This document shows positions 49,904 through 59,942 of a stretch of 64,000 nt of DNA, piece after piece. This stretch comes from Solibacter sp039934035 (GTDB lineage Bacteria > Acidobacteriota > Terriglobia > Bryobacterales > Bryobacteraceae). The stretch is taken from NCBI GenBank assembly GCA_039934035.1, contig JBDTMZ010000050.1:62001-126000 (forward strand), given 5' to 3'. Each line of letters opens with the position of its first letter. The stretch's first letter is position 1. The translations under genes were made by a program, and so were the position numbers. The notes under the pieces were generated by a model that had not been told where the DNA came from, did no database searches, and saw nothing but the letters and a program-made list of their open reading frames with translations.

Positions 49904-52900
49904 CTACGGAGCGACCTTCATCATGCCCTGCATGGTTTTCCAGTGGCCAGGGAACGTGCACAAATACGGATAGTCCCCTGCGGTGGTGGGCGCGATGAAT
50001 TCCAGCGTGCCCTTCTGGCCGGCCTCCACCATATTCGTCCAAACCAGAACATCCTGGCTGGGAGGAATGTAGCTGCGCTCGGCGGCGTCCGTGGCCTTCG
50101 CCATGATGTTGACGAGTTCGCCGACTTCTTCCACCGATCCCGGACGCACGTATACGAGGTTGTGCGGCATCTCGTCCTTGTTGGTCAGAATGATCCGGAC
50201 ATAGGCGCCGGGCTTCACGGTGAAGGTCTTGACGGAATACGTCATGTCTTCGGGTACGGTGTTGATTTCGATGATGGTCGGCGGGCCTGCTGGAGCAGCG
50301 CCGCCGCGTCCGCCGGCTGGTGCTCCCACCTGTCCGAAATTGGCGCCGCCGCGAGCGTTGCCGCCACCGCCGCGGAATCCGGCGGTGGGCGGTGGGGGAC
50401 GCGTGATCGGTCCTACGATGTCCTCGACATACGCGTGGAGCAGTTTCTCGCCCACCGGTGCCATCGATTGCCCGACCATGCGTTGATTGCCTCCGCCGGC
50501 CGGTACCACTGCGCTCTGCGGAGTCTGTTCTTCCTTGGCGATCCGGTCGGCCAGCGTCCGGAAGGGCGCGGCGCCGAGATCAGCCGTGTATGCCTTGAAG
50601 AAGCCGGCCCGGTGGCGCGCGGCGCCATCGTAGACGGCCTGCGACAGCCACTCGTCCTTCTCCACCGAGGCCTGCTTGGATGCCTGATAGAGCAGCGCGC
50701 CGATTTCATCCGAAGGAGTCAGATCTGCCAGCAGCAACAGCGCGGCCAGCCGCGTGTAGGCGTCGCGATCGTTCAGCAGTCCGGCAGCCTGCACTTCCTT
50801 GAGCGTCGCCGCGTTCGCCGGCAGTACCTGCACCGCGGCCTTGCGCACCGCCGCCGCCGGATGGCGCATCGCTTCCACCGCCGCCGCCGAGGCCGCCGTG
50901 TTGGACCCATCGATCATGCCGAGACCGGAGAGCGTCCACAGCGCATGCAGCGCCGCCGGATTCATCCCCATATCGTCGACCGTCTTGTTCTTGACCAGGG
51001 CGATGAGTTGCCCGGCCACGTCCCGATTCCCGCGCTCCACCAGCAGGCGCTGCGCGTGCATGCGCCAGCCGAGATTGTCGTTGGAGAGCGCCGAGACCAG
51101 CTCCGCCGGACGGTCTTTACTCAGCGAGAGAGACTTCTGCGCCGGAGCGCCCGTGTACACCACGCGATAGATGCGGCCGTGCGTCTGGTCGCGCAGCGGA
51201 TTGATGTAGGCGTTGCCCTTGCCGTTCTGGAAGCCGGACGGAGTCGGGTTGTGCTGAATCACGAAATTGTAGAAGTCGCTGATCCAGACGTTGCCATCCG
51301 GACCCACTTCGGAGACCACGGGCGCAAACCACTCGTCGGAGTTCGACACCAGGTTGAACCCGTCCTTCTCGTCGTAGCCAGCGCCGTTCTTGTCCAGAAT
51401 GGCCATGTGGACCAGGCGTCCGGTGGGCTCGTTCACAAACGCGATGCGGTTCCAGAACTCTTTCGGGTAGACACGCGCCGTGTACAGGTTGAAGCCCGCG
51501 GCGGCGGTGTACCCGCCATGCACATCGACCTGGCGCACTCCCGAACTGATGGGCGCGAACGCGTAGTGGCCGTCGATCTTGCGGCTGCCGGCGCGTTGCG
51601 GAAGACCCTTCACGTCGGCCGAGTATTTATTCGGAATTCCCACGTAAACCGAGTGCGTATTGTTGGCGGTGGAACCGAAAATGTCGAACGTTTCAGAGAG
51701 TCCGAGGCCCCAGGTATTGTTACTGAACGAAGCCACCAGTTCGAGCTTGGTGCCGTCCGTCTTCATGCGCCACACGCCTTGCAGGAAATTCAGCGTGGCT
51801 TCGCCGCTCTGTCCCTGGAAGCCGCTGTAGCCCACGGAACCCCAAATGCGATTGTCATAGCCCCAGCGCAGATTGCTCGGCCCGGAGTGGGTATCGCGGA
51901 TGCCCCATCCGGTGTTCAGCACCTGGCGCACGTCGGCCTTGCCATCGCCATCCGTGTCTTTGAAGTACAGCATTTCCGGCACCTGCGCGACAATCACGCC
52001 GCCGTTGTAAAAGCAGAGTCCGGTGGGAATGTTCAGGCCCTCGGCGAAGACCGTGAACTTGTCCGCCTTGCCGTCGCCATCGGTATCTTCCAGAATCTTG
52101 ATGCGGTCGCGACCCGGTACGCCGGGGTGAATTTCGTTCGGGTAATCCACCGACTCCAGGACCCAGAGACGTCCGCGCTCGTCCCAGTTCATGGAGATCG
52201 GCTTGATCACGTCGGGTTCGGAAGCGAAGAGTTTCAGCTCGAAACCCGCGGGAAGCTGCGCCAGCTTCATGGAGTCCGCAGGCGAGAGCGGCACCTGATA
52301 CTTGGGCGGCGGATTGCGGCGCTCATAGTTCGGCACGTAGCTGCTGGAGCGGCGAATCACGCTCGGCACTTCGAGCTTTTCCCACTCCGCGCGCACGGCA
52401 TCGCCGGCAGTCCACAGCAGCGCATTGTGCAGCAGGGTTTGGAAATCTTCCTTCTTCCAGGTCTTGGCATCGTGGCCGTAGGCGGTATAGAACACGCGGC
52501 CTCGGCCCTGCGTGCGTACCCAGGTCACCGGCTCTTTGGCGGCCCCCTCGGCGCGCTCCATCAGCACGGTGCGGTCGCCCGACAGTTCCTTGTGGACGTA
52601 CGTTTCATCGGCGGCCTCGAAGGCTGTGACGCCCAGAGTCACCGGATGCTGCGCCTGCAGAATGTTGGCGGTGAAGGTAGCGGTGCCTTTACGATCCAGA
52701 CGGCCGCCGATCAGCTTGGCGTACACAGTGGAGCGCGGAAAGCTTTCGGCCGCATGGTGAATGGCCATCAGGCCCTTCCCGTTGTTCACAAAATCGTTGA
52801 CCGCGGTCTCTTGCGCCGGCGTGAGAGTGTCGTAATTCGCATACAGCACCAGCACGTCGAACTTGGAGAGCTTTTGTGCGTTCAGATCCGCCGGCGAGAT

Positions 52901-53137
52901 GGAATAGAAGACGTTGACGCCTTCCTTCGCAATCGACGGAACCCACTCCGCGACGGTATTCTCCATCGCGTGGGTCTCGCCTTCGTTGCCGAGGATGAGG
53001 ACCTGCATCTTGCGTCCATCGGATTCGGCGGAAATCAAGAGTCCCAGTGTGGCCAGCAGGCAGATGCCGGCGACCAGAAATCTCTGAATACGGGTAAGCC
53101 GTAGGAATAGAGCGGCGGGGCGCGAAAAGTTCTTCAT
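49904..53137 (-). CDS. ThuA - propeller dehydrogenase - HEAT - azurin fusion protein
   Basis: The protein has 1077 residues. After a signal or anchor (FLVAGICLLATLGLL) come a ThuA domain (about 45-240), a PVC-type glucose/sorbosone dehydrogenase-like beta-propeller (about 285-660, with EDTDGDGKADKF calcium-loop-like repeats), a HEAT-like helical region (about 690-880), a Gly-rich linker and a C-terminal azurin/plastocyanin domain whose copper ligands are His in MPHNLVYVRPG and Cys, His, Met in CTFPGHWKTMQGMM. It is predicted to oxidise a sugar in the periplasm and pass electrons to its own copper domain. It is first in the seven-gene operon. Confidence 0.85.
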   Translation of the reverse strand: MKNFSRPAALFLRLTRIQRFLVAGICLLATLGLLISAESDGRKMQVLILGNEGETHAMENTVAEWVPSIAKEGVNVFYSISPADLNAQKLSKFDVLVLYANYDTLTPAQETAVNDFVNNGKGLMAIHHAAESFPRSTVYAKLIGGRLDRKGTATFTANILQAQHPVTLGVTAFEAADETYVHKELSGDRTVLMERAEGAAKEPVTWVRTQGRGRVFYTAYGHDAKTWKKEDFQTLLHNALLWTAGDAVRAEWEKLEVPSVIRRSSSYVPNYERRNPPPKYQVPLSPADSMKLAQLPAGFELKLFASEPDVIKPISMNWDERGRLWVLESVDYPNEIHPGVPGRDRIKILEDTDGDGKADKFTVFAEGLNIPTGLCFYNGGVIVAQVPEMLYFKDTDGDGKADVRQVLNTGWGIRDTHSGPSNLRWGYDNRIWGSVGYSGFQGQSGEATLNFLQGVWRMKTDGTKLELVASFSNNTWGLGLSETFDIFGSTANNTHSVYVGIPNKYSADVKGLPQRAGSRKIDGHYAFAPISSGVRQVDVHGGYTAAAGFNLYTARVYPKEFWNRIAFVNEPTGRLVHMAILDKNGAGYDEKDGFNLVSNSDEWFAPVVSEVGPDGNVWISDFYNFVIQHNPTPSGFQNGKGNAYINPLRDQTHGRIYRVVYTGAPAQKSLSLSKDRPAELVSALSNDNLGWRMHAQRLLVERGNRDVAGQLIALVKNKTVDDMGMNPAALHALWTLSGLGMIDGSNTAASAAAVEAMRHPAAAVRKAAVQVLPANAATLKEVQAAGLLNDRDAYTRLAALLLLADLTPSDEIGALLYQASKQASVEKDEWLSQAVYDGAARHRAGFFKAYTADLGAAPFRTLADRIAKEEQTPQSAVVPAGGGNQRMVGQSMAPVGEKLLHAYVEDIVGPITRPPPPTAGFRGGGGNARGGANFGQVGAPAGGRGGAAPAGPPTIIEINTVPEDMTYSVKTFTVKPGAYVRIILTNKDEMPHNLVYVRPGSVEEVGELVNIMAKATDAAERSYIPPSQDVLVWTNMVEAGQKGTLEFIAPTTAGDYPYLCTFPGHWKTMQGMMKVAP

Positions 53138-53309
53138 TGTGACCTCAACCCAGGGAGGTGCCAGCAGACTAGCCCTCTGAGATCGCTTTCGTAGCGTTTA
53201 GCGAGCATATACCAAACTCATGAAACGGCGCAACAATGGTCCTACCGATGGGGGGGTATCCTTCGGACTGCTGTAGTAGGATGGTGAGTCGCTTCGCATT
53301 CGTGGGTGC

Positions 53310-54233
53310 ATGCCTGCCAAAGTCATAGTCCGCGATCTCCGCAAGACTTACGGCGCGGTGGCGGCCGCATCCCAGGTCAGCTTCCAGGTGCACGAAGGCG
53401 AGATCTTCGGCCTGCTCGGGCCCAACGGGGCGGGCAAGACCACCACCGTCGAGTGCGTAATCGGCTTGCGGCAGCCCGACGCCGGCTACATCGAGCTGTT
53501 TGGCATCGATGCGCGCCGCCATCCGGCCGCCGTGAAGCAGAAGCTCGGCGCCACCCTGCAATCCACGGCCTTACAGGATAAAATCACACCGCGCGAGGCG
53601 CTGCGCGTCTTCGCTTCCTTCTATCGCCGGAGAGTCGATGCCGGCGCGCTGTTGGAGCGACTGGCGCTCACCGCCAAAGCGGACGTGCCTTACGACACGC
53701 TATCCGGCGGTCAGCGCCAGCGGCTGGCCTTGGCACTGGCATTCATCAACGATCCCGAACTGATTTTCCTGGATGAGCCCACCACCGGCCTCGACCCGCA
53801 GTCACGGCGGGACCTGCACTCCGAAATTATCCGCATGAAGCGCGACGGCCGGACGGTGATATTGACTACCCATCACATCGCCGAAGCCGAGCAACTCTGC
53901 GACCGCATCGCCATCATCGATCACGGACGCGTGATTGCCGAAGGCGCACCGCGCGATCTGATCGAACGATCGTCCGCCGCCGCCACCACTGTATTTCTGG
54001 ACACCGTGCAGCCGCTGGCCCGCGAAGCCCTCGCCCAAGTCCCCGGCGTTCAGGACCTGACGGAGCATGGCTCGGGTGTCCGCTTCCTCACGTCCGACGC
54101 CACACGCACCTTGGCCGGGCTTACGCAGTTGCTGGAATCGCGCGGCATCCAAATTCGCGAAATGCATCTCCAGAAAGCCACCCTGGAAGACGTGCTGATC
54201 GAGTTGACCGGCGGGGGAGATCGCGGTGCCTGA
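53310..54233 (+). CDS. ABC-2 type transporter ATPase
   Basis: The protein has 307 residues with Walker A (GPNGAGKTTT), signature TLSGGQRQRLALALA, Walker B LIFLDEPTTGLD and H-loop TTHHIAEAE, followed by the C-terminal domain typical of drug/polysaccharide-type ABC-2 ATPases. The stop overlaps the permease start by 8 bp. It is divergent from the dehydrogenase operon with a 172-bp gap that should hold both promoters. Confidence 0.93.
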   Translation: MPAKVIVRDLRKTYGAVAAASQVSFQVHEGEIFGLLGPNGAGKTTTVECVIGLRQPDAGYIELFGIDARRHPAAVKQKLGATLQSTALQDKITPREALRVFASFYRRRVDAGALLERLALTAKADVPYDTLSGGQRQRLALALAFINDPELIFLDEPTTGLDPQSRRDLHSEIIRMKRDGRTVILTTHHIAEAEQLCDRIAIIDHGRVIAEGAPRDLIERSSAAATTVFLDTVQPLAREALAQVPGVQDLTEHGSGVRFLTSDATRTLAGLTQLLESRGIQIREMHLQKATLEDVLIELTGGGDRGA

Positions 54234-55704
54234 CTTCTCGCTGGAGGCCTTTCTTCAGCAGTTCGGCCTCAATCTCCGTCTGTACTTTCGCAACAAGATG
54301 GCCATGTTCTACGGCTATTTGTTCCCGGCGATTTTCCTGGCGGCCTTCTGGGTCATCTATCGCTACGAGCCCGTACCCATCCTCCGGCACATGGGCCAAT
54401 TGCTCACTGTAACCATTCTCGGCGGCGCCTGCCTGGGCATGCCCACGACCATGGTGAGCGAGCGCGAGCGCGGTGTCTGGCGCCTCTACCGCCTCACGCC
54501 GATCTCCACGCGTCGCTTCGTAATCGGCGCCGTGCTGGTGCGCTTCTGCATCGTGATCACGGCGGGCCTGCTGCAATTCGCCCTCGCGATCTGGATCGGG
54601 ATGCCGTTCCCCCGCCACCCGGCGCAACTCGCTCTTGCCTTCGGCGTGGTCACGTTCGCCTTTCTCGGGCTTGGCCTGGTGGTGGCGGCCGCGGCCGATA
54701 ACGTGCCCGCCGTGCAGGCGCTGGGGCAGTGCATTTTCCTGCCGATGCTGATCATCGGGGGCGTTGCCGTGCCGCTGGCCAGCCTGCCGGATTGGGCGCT
54801 GCATGTCTCGCTCTTCTTCCCCGGGCGGTATGCCGTGGAAGCGCTGCAAGCCTGCATCGCGGGCAACGGCCTGCGCGGCGCCGCGTTCGATTTCGTGGCG
54901 CTGCTGTTGATTGGCGCTGCCGGTTTTCTGGCAGGCGGCTGGATGTTCCGCTGGGAGCCGCAACAGAAATTCGCGACGCATCGTAAGGGCTGGCTTGTGC
55001 TGGTGCTGGCTGCTTGGGCGGCGGTGGGCCTGATCGCCGAAACCCGCGGCCTGGTGGGAATGGCGAGCCCTCGCGCGCAGAATACCGCGACACTCCCTCC
55101 CGCGTCACCGGCGGCCGGCAGCACCGCGCCCGCCACCCCGCCGGAGAGGGCGGTGTCCCAACCGGAAGGCGTCGAAGCCCGGCGGGCCGAGGCGAAGCCA
55201 GCGGAAACTGCGCCGGCATGGAAACTGGTGACCATCGCCGATGTACTGAATCACGCGGACTTCGACGCGCTCCCCCCTGACGCCGGCATCATTTCCCCGA
55301 TCGCGCGCGCCGATCTCGATCCGCCCGGCGAGGTGGCCGATCAACTGCTCAAAATCGCCGCCGGACTTCCCGCCTGGCCGCCGGCCGGTGTCACCGACCC
55401 GGTACAGCGCGTGCGCAATCTGCTCTACGTTGCGGCTGTCGCGGACGTCCTCGAGATGGAGATCGTCGAGAGTTACCTGCCCGGAATCGTCTTCAAGCGT
55501 CTGCAGAGAGAATTTCCCAAGGACGATCTGACCCGCCTTCTGTACTGGGTCGCGACCCACCCGTCGGGGGGCCAGGACCGCGCCGCGAAGCAACTGCAGA
55601 GCCTCGGCTTGGGAGTCCCCCCGGATTTGGCCGTGGTTCGCGAACGGGTGACGCTCTACAGTTGGAAGCTGCTCGGCCGCCAGCTCGGACGCCTTCCCAA
55701 GTGA
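54226..55704 (+). CDS. ABC-2 type permease with unusual C-terminal extension
   Basis: The protein has 492 residues. The first 245 or so form the six-helix ABC-2 permease (MVSERERGVWRLYRLTPIS is the coupling region). A seventh helix (about 248-266) is followed by a Pro/Ala-rich linker and about 170 residues of soluble helical sequence (TIADVLNHADFDALPPDAG onward) that are not part of the usual permease. The extension would be extracytoplasmic. Its function is unknown. Confidence 0.83.
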   Translation: MPDFSLEAFLQQFGLNLRLYFRNKMAMFYGYLFPAIFLAAFWVIYRYEPVPILRHMGQLLTVTILGGACLGMPTTMVSERERGVWRLYRLTPISTRRFVIGAVLVRFCIVITAGLLQFALAIWIGMPFPRHPAQLALAFGVVTFAFLGLGLVVAAAADNVPAVQALGQCIFLPMLIIGGVAVPLASLPDWALHVSLFFPGRYAVEALQACIAGNGLRGAAFDFVALLLIGAAGFLAGGWMFRWEPQQKFATHRKGWLVLVLAAWAAVGLIAETRGLVGMASPRAQNTATLPPASPAAGSTAPATPPERAVSQPEGVEARRAEAKPAETAPAWKLVTIADVLNHADFDALPPDAGIISPIARADLDPPGEVADQLLKIAAGLPAWPPAGVTDPVQRVRNLLYVAAVADVLEMEIVESYLPGIVFKRLQREFPKDDLTRLLYWVATHPSGGQDRAAKQLQSLGLGVPPDLAVVRERVTLYSWKLLGRQLGRLPK

Positions 55705-56127
55705 ACCGGGAGCGGCACCGCAAAGGCGTGGGGGCCTGGCCCTGTTTCACTACCTTGTTGAAGTTGCTCGCGCGGGTTAGTCGGCTCGCCTTAGGGGGCG
55801 TAAGTCTACCGGAGGCGAATGTAAATTTTTGGCGGAGTTCCAGCGACCCGCAAAATGACCGAAAACCGGCGGAATCCCGTTGTGGGAGCCTTCGATCAGC
55901 CCGTCATCGCGGGGAACCGTGCACTTAGTGTCCTCGCCACTACAGTCGATTCCTTAGTCACCGCTGCCCACGCCCGCGAAGTGAATGGATGATAGCCCTG
56001 GTTTAAGTGGTCCTATGCCTTGACACGTCTTCGGGCGGGGTATATAGTCTTGCCACATATACCGGCTGTCTCGGAGTTTCCGCTGGGAAACCCAATCCGT
56101 AGTGAAGAATTTGTGGGGGGGAAATTA
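55705..56127. other. Gap upstream of TonB-dependent receptor
   Basis: This 423-bp region has no gene. The only clear signal is the sigma-70 promoter at 56020-56048, listed separately. Confidence 0.65.
56020..56048 (+). promoter_or_regulatory. Sigma-70 promoter of the receptor gene
   Basis: TTGACA at 56020-56025, a 17-bp spacer and TATAGT at 56043-56048 make a near-consensus promoter. Transcription would start near 56055, leaving a leader of about 70 bases before the ATG at 56128. Confidence 0.75.
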
Positions 56128-59100
56128 ATGAGGTACCTCGTTTACGTATCTTGCCTCTGCGCCTGCGTGGGCGTAGCTCTCGCTCAAGGTGATCGCGGCA
56201 CAATCACCGGCACCGTAACAGATCCATCGGGAGCGGTTGTGGCAGGCGCCAAAATCAGCGCCACCAATCTCGAAACTCAAAACCTTCTGGAAACAGTGAC
56301 TAGCAGCACAGGCAATTTCACACTGCCCCAGGTACCCGTCGGCGTGTGGGACGTCGCCGTCGATGCTCCGGGATTCAAGCGCTTCAACCAACAGAAGAAC
56401 CGCGTGGAAGTCGCCCAAACCATCCGCGTCGATGTCAGGCTCGAAGTGGGCGCCAACACGGAAACCATCGCCGTTATAGCGGACGCCGTCGCCGTCAAAA
56501 CAGAGAGCGCCGATATCACCACCACGGTATCCAACGAGATGTTCGTGGAGTTGCCGATCCAGTGGACGAACGGCTTCTTCGGCAATCAGGCTGTTCGCAA
56601 TCCGCTCTCCGTCGCGCAGATCCTGCCCGGCATGAGCGGGGGCACCAGCTACTTCGGATCGCAAGGCTTGACGGGCGGCGGCAGTTCCGTAAACGGAGCG
56701 CCCCCAGGCACCTTCAAGACCCTGGTGGACGGCCAGGACAGCACCAACCTCTACACCCCCGCGTTCTTCTTCTACCAGCAGCCTTCGGTGGAAGCGTTGG
56801 AAGAGGTCAGCATGCAGACCGGAAACTACGCCGCCGAGTACGGACAGGCGCAGGGCGGCATCTTCAACTTCACCGCGAAGTCCGGCACCAATCAGTATCA
56901 CGGCGGACTCTTCTACCGCCTGACCAACGAGGTGCTGAACGCCCACCAGCCCTATACGGGCACCCGCGCGGCCAGCCGGCAAAACAATTTCGGCGGCACA
57001 TACGGCGGGCCGATTTACATTCCCAAGATCTACAACGGGCACAACCGCACCTTCTTCTTTTTCTCGTTCGAAGGCTTCCGCTCGATTCTGCCCGTGCCCG
57101 ATTCCGGCACGTATAGCACCGTCCCCAATGCCGCCGATCGCCTCGGCAACTTTTCGGCGGATCTCGGCGCGCAGGTGAATTGCGGTGGAGGGCCGTGCCG
57201 CGACGCATTGGGCAATCCGGTCTACGCCGGAGAAATCTTCGACCCCCTGAATGTCGCGGCAGACGGCGTCACGCGCTTCCCTTTCCCGAACAATACGATT
57301 CCGAGCAACCGGTTTGACCCTGTGTCCGTGAAGATCTTGAGCTTCCTGCCGAAACCGACCAACGGTTTGCAGGCGTTGAATTATCAGCTCTCCGGCAGCA
57401 CGCCGAGGCCGCAGAACCTGCCGTCGGTGAAGGTCGATCACAACGTGTCGCCCAGTTTGAAGATGTCGGCATTCTACTCGTACGTGGGAGGCTCGGGCCA
57501 GACCAGCACGGACGGACTGCCCTCGAACATCACCACCTCCGGCTTCAATACCACCGGCTCGAGCACGGCTCGCCTGAACGTCGATAAGACGCTGAAGCCC
57601 ACCATGCTGCTGCATTTGGGCGCCGGCTACGTGAACACGCAGGTGAATAAATTCGAATTCCCTGAACTGCAGACGTTCGACCAGGTGGCGCAGCTTGGCC
57701 TCACCGGCGCCATCGTCAAAGGCTTCCCGCAGATTAGCGGCATGGGCAATACCTCTGCGAGCGGCGCGCCAATCGGCGGTATGAGTAAGGGCGTCGGATC
57801 GACCTTCCACCAGTCGGTGAATACCGGTGAGTTCACTTCAACGGCTTCACTGAGCTGGGTGATTGGGGCGCATTCCTTCAAGTTCGGAACCGGCATGCAT
57901 ACCCGTATGGAAGGGTTCGAACAGTGCCAGGGCGGTTGGGGCGTCTACCAATTCGCCGCCACTCAGACCGGGCAGCCGTTCGGTGCAGGCGGAGTGACGT
58001 TGACCACCACCAACGGCAACCCGGGCCTTGGCTTCGCCAGCTTCCTGCTCGGCATGCCGAATCAGGTGACAATGTCGCCCTGCACCAGCGTCAACTGGCA
58101 CGATCGCGCGCACGCCTTCTACGCGCAGGACAACTGGAAAGTGTCGCGGCGAATGACGGTCGAAATCGGGCTGCGCTACGACTACCAACTGCCGCCCAGA
58201 GAAAACCGCAATCGCGTGAACTCTTTCTCGCCGACCACGCCCAACCCGAGCGCCGGCAACCTTCCCGGCTCGGTGGTATACCAGGGTTTCGGCCCGAATA
58301 CCTGCAACTGTGGCAATTTCCTGGACACCTTTAATCTGGCCTTCGCGCCTCGCCTGGGGATCGCGTACCAATTGACGCCGAAGACCGTGATCCGCGCCGG
58401 CTGGGGTTTCTTCTTCGGTGCGCCGAATACCTACTCGGCGAGCGCTCCGACGAATCCCGGCACGGGAACCGGCTACGACACCATCACTTACTCCGTAACC
58501 CGGTCCGGCGCTTCGGCGCTGCCCAACGGGCTGGCGGGCGGTGTGCCGGTCGACACCTCTCTGTTCGCCGCCACCCTGCATCAGCCGGGCGCGCTGCCGA
58601 CCAAGAATCCGATCACCGGCCTCAGCAATCTGAATACGCCGACGTATTACGATCCGGCGCTGGGCCGACCGCCCCGCGTCAGTCAGTACAACATTGCGCT
58701 GCAGCGCGAAGTGATTCGCAACATGACGGTGGAAGCCGCCTGGGTGGGCAACCGCGGAGCCTGGCTGCAGGGAAACATGAACCCGGTGAACTCGGTTACG
58801 CAGGCGATTCTGGCCTCGCGCGGGCTGAGCCTGGGGAACCCTGCCAATCTCACACTGCTGAATTCGCAGATCGGTTCCGCGGCGGTGCAGAATGCCGGCT
58901 TCAAGCTGCCCTTCTCGAATTATCCGCCCACTACGACGCTCGCCAATGCGTTGCGTCCGTTCCCGCAGTTCGGCTCCATCACACCGACGGGCCCGCTGGG
59001 CAACTCCTGGTACGACTCTTTGCAGGCGAAAATGACTGCGCGCCTGAAGTGGAACATCACCGCCCTGGCGACGTATACGTATGCAAAGTCCATGACCCGG

Positions 59101-59787
59101 ACCGGGCTGTTCAACGACTGGACCAAGCTCGATACCCAGAAAGTGCTCGACGTGAACAGCATTCCGTCGGCGCTTTCCATGAACCTGATCTACCAGACGC
59201 CGCACCTGCGGAGCGGTTTTTTGGGCGACAACCGCGTGATGCGCCATATCTTCAGCGACTGGCAAGTCAGCGCGGTGCTGCGCTACCAGAGCGGCGCATT
59301 GATCACAGCGCCGGGCTCGAACAACAATCTCGGCACCTATCTCGCGGGCGCGACCACGCAGTATATGGCCCGCGTTTCAGGCCAGTCGCTCTACCTGACG
59401 GACCTCAATGGCAAGATCGATCCGACGCAGCAGTTGATCTTGAATGCGAAGGCCTGGACGGAATGCGGCCCGACGGCGACGTTCGGATGCGGCGCGCCCC
59501 GCTACAGCGACTTCCGCCAGCGCCGTTCGCCGCAGGAAGATATCGGATTGGGCCGCCGCTTCGTGTTCTCGGATTCGCATGCGGCGCGCTGGTTCGAAAT
59601 CCGCATGGAGATGTACAACCCGTTCAACCGGATCGTCTTCCCGAACACCGGCGTTGGCAATCCGATCACCAATGCGACCCGCAATTCCAATGGCAATCTG
59701 TCGGGCGGATTCGGATTCATGAACGTCAATAACATCGCTGCCGGCACCGCCCGCAATATGCTGGTGGTGGCGCGGCTTAACTTCTAA
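56128..59787 (+). CDS. TonB-dependent receptor, Oar-like, with carboxypeptidase-regulatory domain
   Basis: The ATG at 56128 begins a signal peptide (YLVYVSCLCACVGVALAQ), preferred over the open frame to 56020 that overlaps the promoter. The 1219-residue protein has a carboxypeptidase-regulatory-like domain (about 22-105, GTVTDPSGAVVAGA), a plug domain (about 115-260) and a large outer-membrane beta-barrel ending in MLVVARLNF with a terminal aromatic residue. Such receptors are highly expanded in Solibacter-like bacteria and are thought to import glycans or peptides with TonB energy. It is monocistronic, with promoter upstream and terminator at 59806-59837. Confidence 0.9.
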   Translation: MRYLVYVSCLCACVGVALAQGDRGTITGTVTDPSGAVVAGAKISATNLETQNLLETVTSSTGNFTLPQVPVGVWDVAVDAPGFKRFNQQKNRVEVAQTIRVDVRLEVGANTETIAVIADAVAVKTESADITTTVSNEMFVELPIQWTNGFFGNQAVRNPLSVAQILPGMSGGTSYFGSQGLTGGGSSVNGAPPGTFKTLVDGQDSTNLYTPAFFFYQQPSVEALEEVSMQTGNYAAEYGQAQGGIFNFTAKSGTNQYHGGLFYRLTNEVLNAHQPYTGTRAASRQNNFGGTYGGPIYIPKIYNGHNRTFFFFSFEGFRSILPVPDSGTYSTVPNAADRLGNFSADLGAQVNCGGGPCRDALGNPVYAGEIFDPLNVAADGVTRFPFPNNTIPSNRFDPVSVKILSFLPKPTNGLQALNYQLSGSTPRPQNLPSVKVDHNVSPSLKMSAFYSYVGGSGQTSTDGLPSNITTSGFNTTGSSTARLNVDKTLKPTMLLHLGAGYVNTQVNKFEFPELQTFDQVAQLGLTGAIVKGFPQISGMGNTSASGAPIGGMSKGVGSTFHQSVNTGEFTSTASLSWVIGAHSFKFGTGMHTRMEGFEQCQGGWGVYQFAATQTGQPFGAGGVTLTTTNGNPGLGFASFLLGMPNQVTMSPCTSVNWHDRAHAFYAQDNWKVSRRMTVEIGLRYDYQLPPRENRNRVNSFSPTTPNPSAGNLPGSVVYQGFGPNTCNCGNFLDTFNLAFAPRLGIAYQLTPKTVIRAGWGFFFGAPNTYSASAPTNPGTGTGYDTITYSVTRSGASALPNGLAGGVPVDTSLFAATLHQPGALPTKNPITGLSNLNTPTYYDPALGRPPRVSQYNIALQREVIRNMTVEAAWVGNRGAWLQGNMNPVNSVTQAILASRGLSLGNPANLTLLNSQIGSAAVQNAGFKLPFSNYPPTTTLANALRPFPQFGSITPTGPLGNSWYDSLQAKMTARLKWNITALATYTYAKSMTRTGLFNDWTKLDTQKVLDVNSIPSALSMNLIYQTPHLRSGFLGDNRVMRHIFSDWQVSAVLRYQSGALITAPGSNNNLGTYLAGATTQYMARVSGQSLYLTDLNGKIDPTQQLILNAKAWTECGPTATFGCGAPRYSDFRQRRSPQEDIGLGRRFVFSDSHAARWFEIRMEMYNPFNRIVFPNTGVGNPITNATRNSNGNLSGGFGFMNVNNIAAGTARNMLVVARLNF

Positions 59788-59805
59788 CTCACAAGTTGTA
59801 CTGCA

Positions 59806-59837
59806 GGAAAGGGGTCCCGCGAGGGGCCCCCTTTTTA
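59806..59837 (+). terminator. Rho-independent terminator
   Basis: AAAGGGGTCCC, the loop GCGA and GGGGCCCCCTTTTT form a strong GC stem followed by a T-run, about 20 bp after the receptor stop codon. Confidence 0.85.
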
Positions 59838-59884
59838 TTAAGCAGTGCTGGCGAGCGAGGGTGGAGTTTTGTGTGGCCTGTTTG

Positions 59885-59935
59885 CGCTTCGAAGCGGGGA
59901 GGACGGACGACGAAAAACGATCGTCCGTCCCACCC
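59885..59935. repeat. Dispersed hairpin repeat, copy 2
   Basis: CGCTTCGAAGCG is followed by GGACGGACGA (59901-59910), a 10-base loop and TCGTCCGTCC (59921-59930), a perfect 10-bp stem, then CACCC. It matches copy 1 at 42910-42960 in layout, spacing and loop. Confidence 0.65.
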
Positions 59936-59942
59936 CAGCGTT

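Noticed and set aside
49943..53104. 1053-codon open frame on the plus strand opposite the dehydrogenase fusion
   Set aside because: It mirrors the minus-strand gene in a GC-rich region, is rich in Arg, His and Gly, has no recognisable domain, and the minus gene has clear ThuA, propeller and azurin motifs.
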